Below, piece after piece: positions 6,225 through 7,302 of a stretch of DNA of 7,302 bases (positions are counted from its first letter, which is position 1; the number at the start of each line of letters is the position of its first letter). A program made the translations under genes and the position numbers. The stretch is from an uncultured Longilinea sp. (lineage in GTDB: Bacteria > Chloroflexota > Anaerolineae > Anaerolineales > Anaerolineaceae). Where the stretch lies: the NCBI GenBank assembly GCA_937863945.1, contig CALMIB010000367.1, forward strand, positions 1 through 7,302. The letters run 5' to 3'. The notes below the pieces were generated by a model, which worked only from the letters and a program-made list of their open reading frames with translations, had not been told where the DNA came from and did not search any database.

Positions 6225-6290
6225 GTGAACTCAGTTGAGGCCTCCCCCTGCGAAGACTTGTTCACGCTTCCCCCAACCCGCCGCCAATCA

Positions 6291-6299
6291 TGAGATAAT
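6291..6299 (+). promoter_or_regulatory. Extended -10 promoter of the HD-domain gene
   Basis: TGA-GATAAT is an extended -10. No -35 is seen at normal spacing. Initiation near 6306 gives a leader of about 24 bases to the ATG at 6330 and would place an upstream in-frame ATG at 6300 outside the transcript. Confidence 0.5.
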
Positions 6300-6314
6300 A
6301 TGGCTGCATTCATG

Positions 6315-6321
6315 AAAGGAG
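6315..6321 (+). promoter_or_regulatory. Ribosome binding site that fixes the HD-domain start
   Basis: AAAGGAG lies eight bases before the ATG at 6330. In-frame ATGs at 6300 and 6312 have no such site, so 6330 is the preferred start. Confidence 0.8.
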
Positions 6322-6329
6322 CCTGCCCC

Positions 6330-7127
6330 ATGGAACCCCGAAAATATTCGCAAATCGATATCCGCGTGCCGGCGCACCGCAACAGCATGTTGGAGAAAGT
6401 GCTGGCCATTATTAATGAAGATGTTGAAATCAAAACTCTGTGGCGCGTCAACAACATCAACGCCATCGACCGGCTGGGCATGACCGATCATGGCCCGGTG
6501 CACTTCCAGATCGTTGCCAACATCGCCCTGCGCCTGGCCCGCATCCTCGAAAAACGCCAGGTGATGATGTCGGTCACGCGCAATTACGATCTCTCCACCC
6601 ACTACGCCGAACTGATCATTTTGCTGGCCAGCCTGTTTCACGACCTGGGCATGTCGATCAGCCGCGAGGGACACGAAGAGTACAGCCTGTTCCTGGCCAA
6701 CAGCATCCTGCACCGTATCCTCGATTTCCTGCCGGTCGAGGAACGGACGATCGTCATCTCCGAGACGCTGCACGCCATCATCGCGCACCGCAGCGGCGGC
6801 ACGCCCTACACCATCGAGGCCGGCATCGTGCGGGTGGCGGATGCCATGGATATGAGCCAGGGGCGCTCGCGCATCCCCTACGAGGCCGGTAAAATGGACA
6901 TCCACTCCGTCTCCGCCGCGGCGATCGACAAGGTGGATATCCTTGAGGGAACCGAGAAACCCATCCAGATCGATATCTGGATGAACAACAATGCCGGCAT
7001 TTTTCAGGTGGACGAGCTGCTGCGCCGCAAGCTGGTCGGTTCGGGCATCGAAAAATACGTCGTCGTCAGCGCTTATCTCATCGAAGGGGAAGAGAAGCGC
7101 CTGTTCAAGGAATTCCAGTCCTCGTGA
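6330..7127 (+). CDS. HD-domain metal-dependent phosphohydrolase (265 aa)
   Basis: Probable cytoplasmic phosphohydrolase of the HD superfamily, which cleaves phosphate esters, often of nucleotides; the substrate is unknown. Metal-ligand candidates run in order: H54 and H58 in TDHGPVHFQ, the H104-D105 doublet in LFHDLGMS, H115, H148 and H153, and D171 in RVADAMDMSQGR. The all-helical HD core covers about residues 45-185. A C-terminal part (about 190-262) with alternating strands and one helix (containing PIQIDIWMNN and QVDELLRRKL) may be a small alpha/beta regulatory or dimerisation domain. No signal peptide or membrane segment is present. The start at 6330 is chosen over 6300 because of the AAAGGAG site and the -10 position. 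It is transcribed alone from its own promoter, downstream of a repeat-rich spacer and convergent with a gene at the window end. No intrinsic terminator is obvious after it. Superfamily secure, role not assignable. Confidence 0.92.
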   Translation: MEPRKYSQIDIRVPAHRNSMLEKVLAIINEDVEIKTLWRVNNINAIDRLGMTDHGPVHFQIVANIALRLARILEKRQVMMSVTRNYDLSTHYAELIILLASLFHDLGMSISREGHEEYSLFLANSILHRILDFLPVEERTIVISETLHAIIAHRSGGTPYTIEAGIVRVADAMDMSQGRSRIPYEAGKMDIHSVSAAAIDKVDILEGTEKPIQIDIWMNNNAGIFQVDELLRRKLVGSGIEKYVVVSAYLIEGEEKRLFKEFQSS

Positions 7128-7134
7128 AGGCTGT

Positions 7135-7146
7135 ACACAGATTTTT
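7135..7146. repeat. Echo of the upstream CACAGAT-type repeat
   Basis: ACACAGATTTTT here matches, at 11 of 12 bases and in inverse orientation, AAAAATCCGTGT at 6167-6178. The HD-domain gene is therefore bracketed by opposed copies of the same repeat motif. Confidence 0.5.
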
Positions 7147-7216
7147 GATCCAATATACAGGCTGAACGCGCGCGGGCAGCGCCTGACAAGGGGTCAAAGA
7201 CCGGCGCGATTCAAAA

Positions 7217-7244
7217 GCTAATGGCTAACAGCCAACCGCTAACC
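7217..7244. repeat. GCTAACN heptamer tandem repeat
   Basis: Four contiguous 7-base units, GCTAATG, GCTAACA, GCCAACC and GCTAACC, lie in the convergent spacer. The complement of the last unit supplies the TAG stop of the partial minus-strand gene, so the repeat abuts and slightly enters that reading frame. Confidence 0.7.
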
Positions 7245-7302
7245 GCTTCTCTTCAACAGCAGCGGCCCCAACAAATCAATGATTCCCCCGAACAGCGGCT
7301 CC
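7239..7302 (-). CDS. C-terminal end of a gene truncated by the window edge
   Basis: The minus strand from 7301 reads 20 codons, EPLFGGIIDLLGPLLLKRSG, to a TAG at 7239-7241. The residues are hydrophobic with a basic Lys-Arg end, suggesting a membrane helix or amphipathic tail. The protein cannot be identified from this fragment. The frame is convergent with the HD-domain gene. Support is the protein-like composition and the open frame to the edge; it is short, so chance is possible. Confidence 0.5.
   Translation of the reverse strand, partial: EPLFGGIIDLLGPLLLKRSG

Larger units (their letters stand above)
5988..6238. mobile_element. Possible small non-coding element with imperfect terminal inverted repeats
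   Basis: The left end TCAAC-CC-TGAGTTC (5988-6001) is the inverse of the right end GAACTCAGTTGA (6227-6238) apart from a two-base CC insertion; the uninterrupted core is 8 bases. The 251-base block between them is AT-richer, has no credible gene and holds the short-period repeats annotated separately. No target-site duplication is visible. It may be a MITE-like element or a chance pair of short inverted repeats. Confidence 0.35.

Noticed and set aside
5948..6238. 96-codon plus-strand frame
   Set aside because: It runs through the CATCTGTG and TCTTCGCG repeat arrays; its Ser/Arg-rich end simply translates the repeat, and no ribosome binding site is seen.
6300..6329. Earlier start for the HD-domain protein at 6300
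   Set aside because: It overlaps the -10 region and lacks a ribosome binding site, whereas 6330 has AAAGGAG at good spacing.
6962..6983. Nine-base-arm palindrome CATCCAGAT/ATCTGGATG inside the HD gene
   Set aside because: It lies in conserved-looking coding sequence (PIQIDIWM) and is likely incidental.

Overview
The window is GC-rich with strong G/C third-position bias. The gene families, the Pro/Thr linkers of the secreted protein (e.g. residues around TVTPTA) and the intergenic repeats look like an uncultured member of Chloroflexota, probably Anaerolineae-like. That taxonomic call is an inference from style; no marker gene is present.

Layout. (1) 37-693, minus strand: a stand-alone MBL-fold hydrolase with a TATAAT box so close to its ATG that the message is probably leaderless. 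(2) 694-1052: a divergent intergenic region carrying the operon promoter and no convincing gene. (3) 1053-5600, plus strand: a four-gene operon of a five-helix Yip1-type membrane protein, a MacB/LolD-class ATPase, a secreted three-repeat Ig-like (CARDB-like) protein and a MacB/FtsX-type permease. A strong intrinsic terminator at 5637-5675 closes it. (4) 5676-6290: an AT-richer decayed zone with a broken transposase-like frame on the minus strand, a possible small element bounded by imperfect inverted repeats, and two adjacent short-period degenerate repeats (CATCTGTG and TCTTCGCG units). (5) 6330-7127, plus strand: an HD-domain phosphohydrolase with its own extended -10 promoter. (6) 7128-7302: a convergent spacer with a CACAGAT-type repeat echo and a heptamer tandem repeat, then the last 20 codons of a minus-strand gene that runs off the window.

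How the genes work together. The ATPase and permease should form a type VII (MacB-like) mechanotransmission ABC complex: a dimeric ATPase in the cytoplasm drives movement of a large extracytoplasmic permease domain. The third gene makes an exported Ig-repeat protein where a MacA-type adaptor would be expected, and the Yip1-like protein is a probable membrane partner. The sequence does not reveal a substrate. This operon is the best candidate for a little-described system here. The MBL and HD genes are separate transcription units with no visible link to it.
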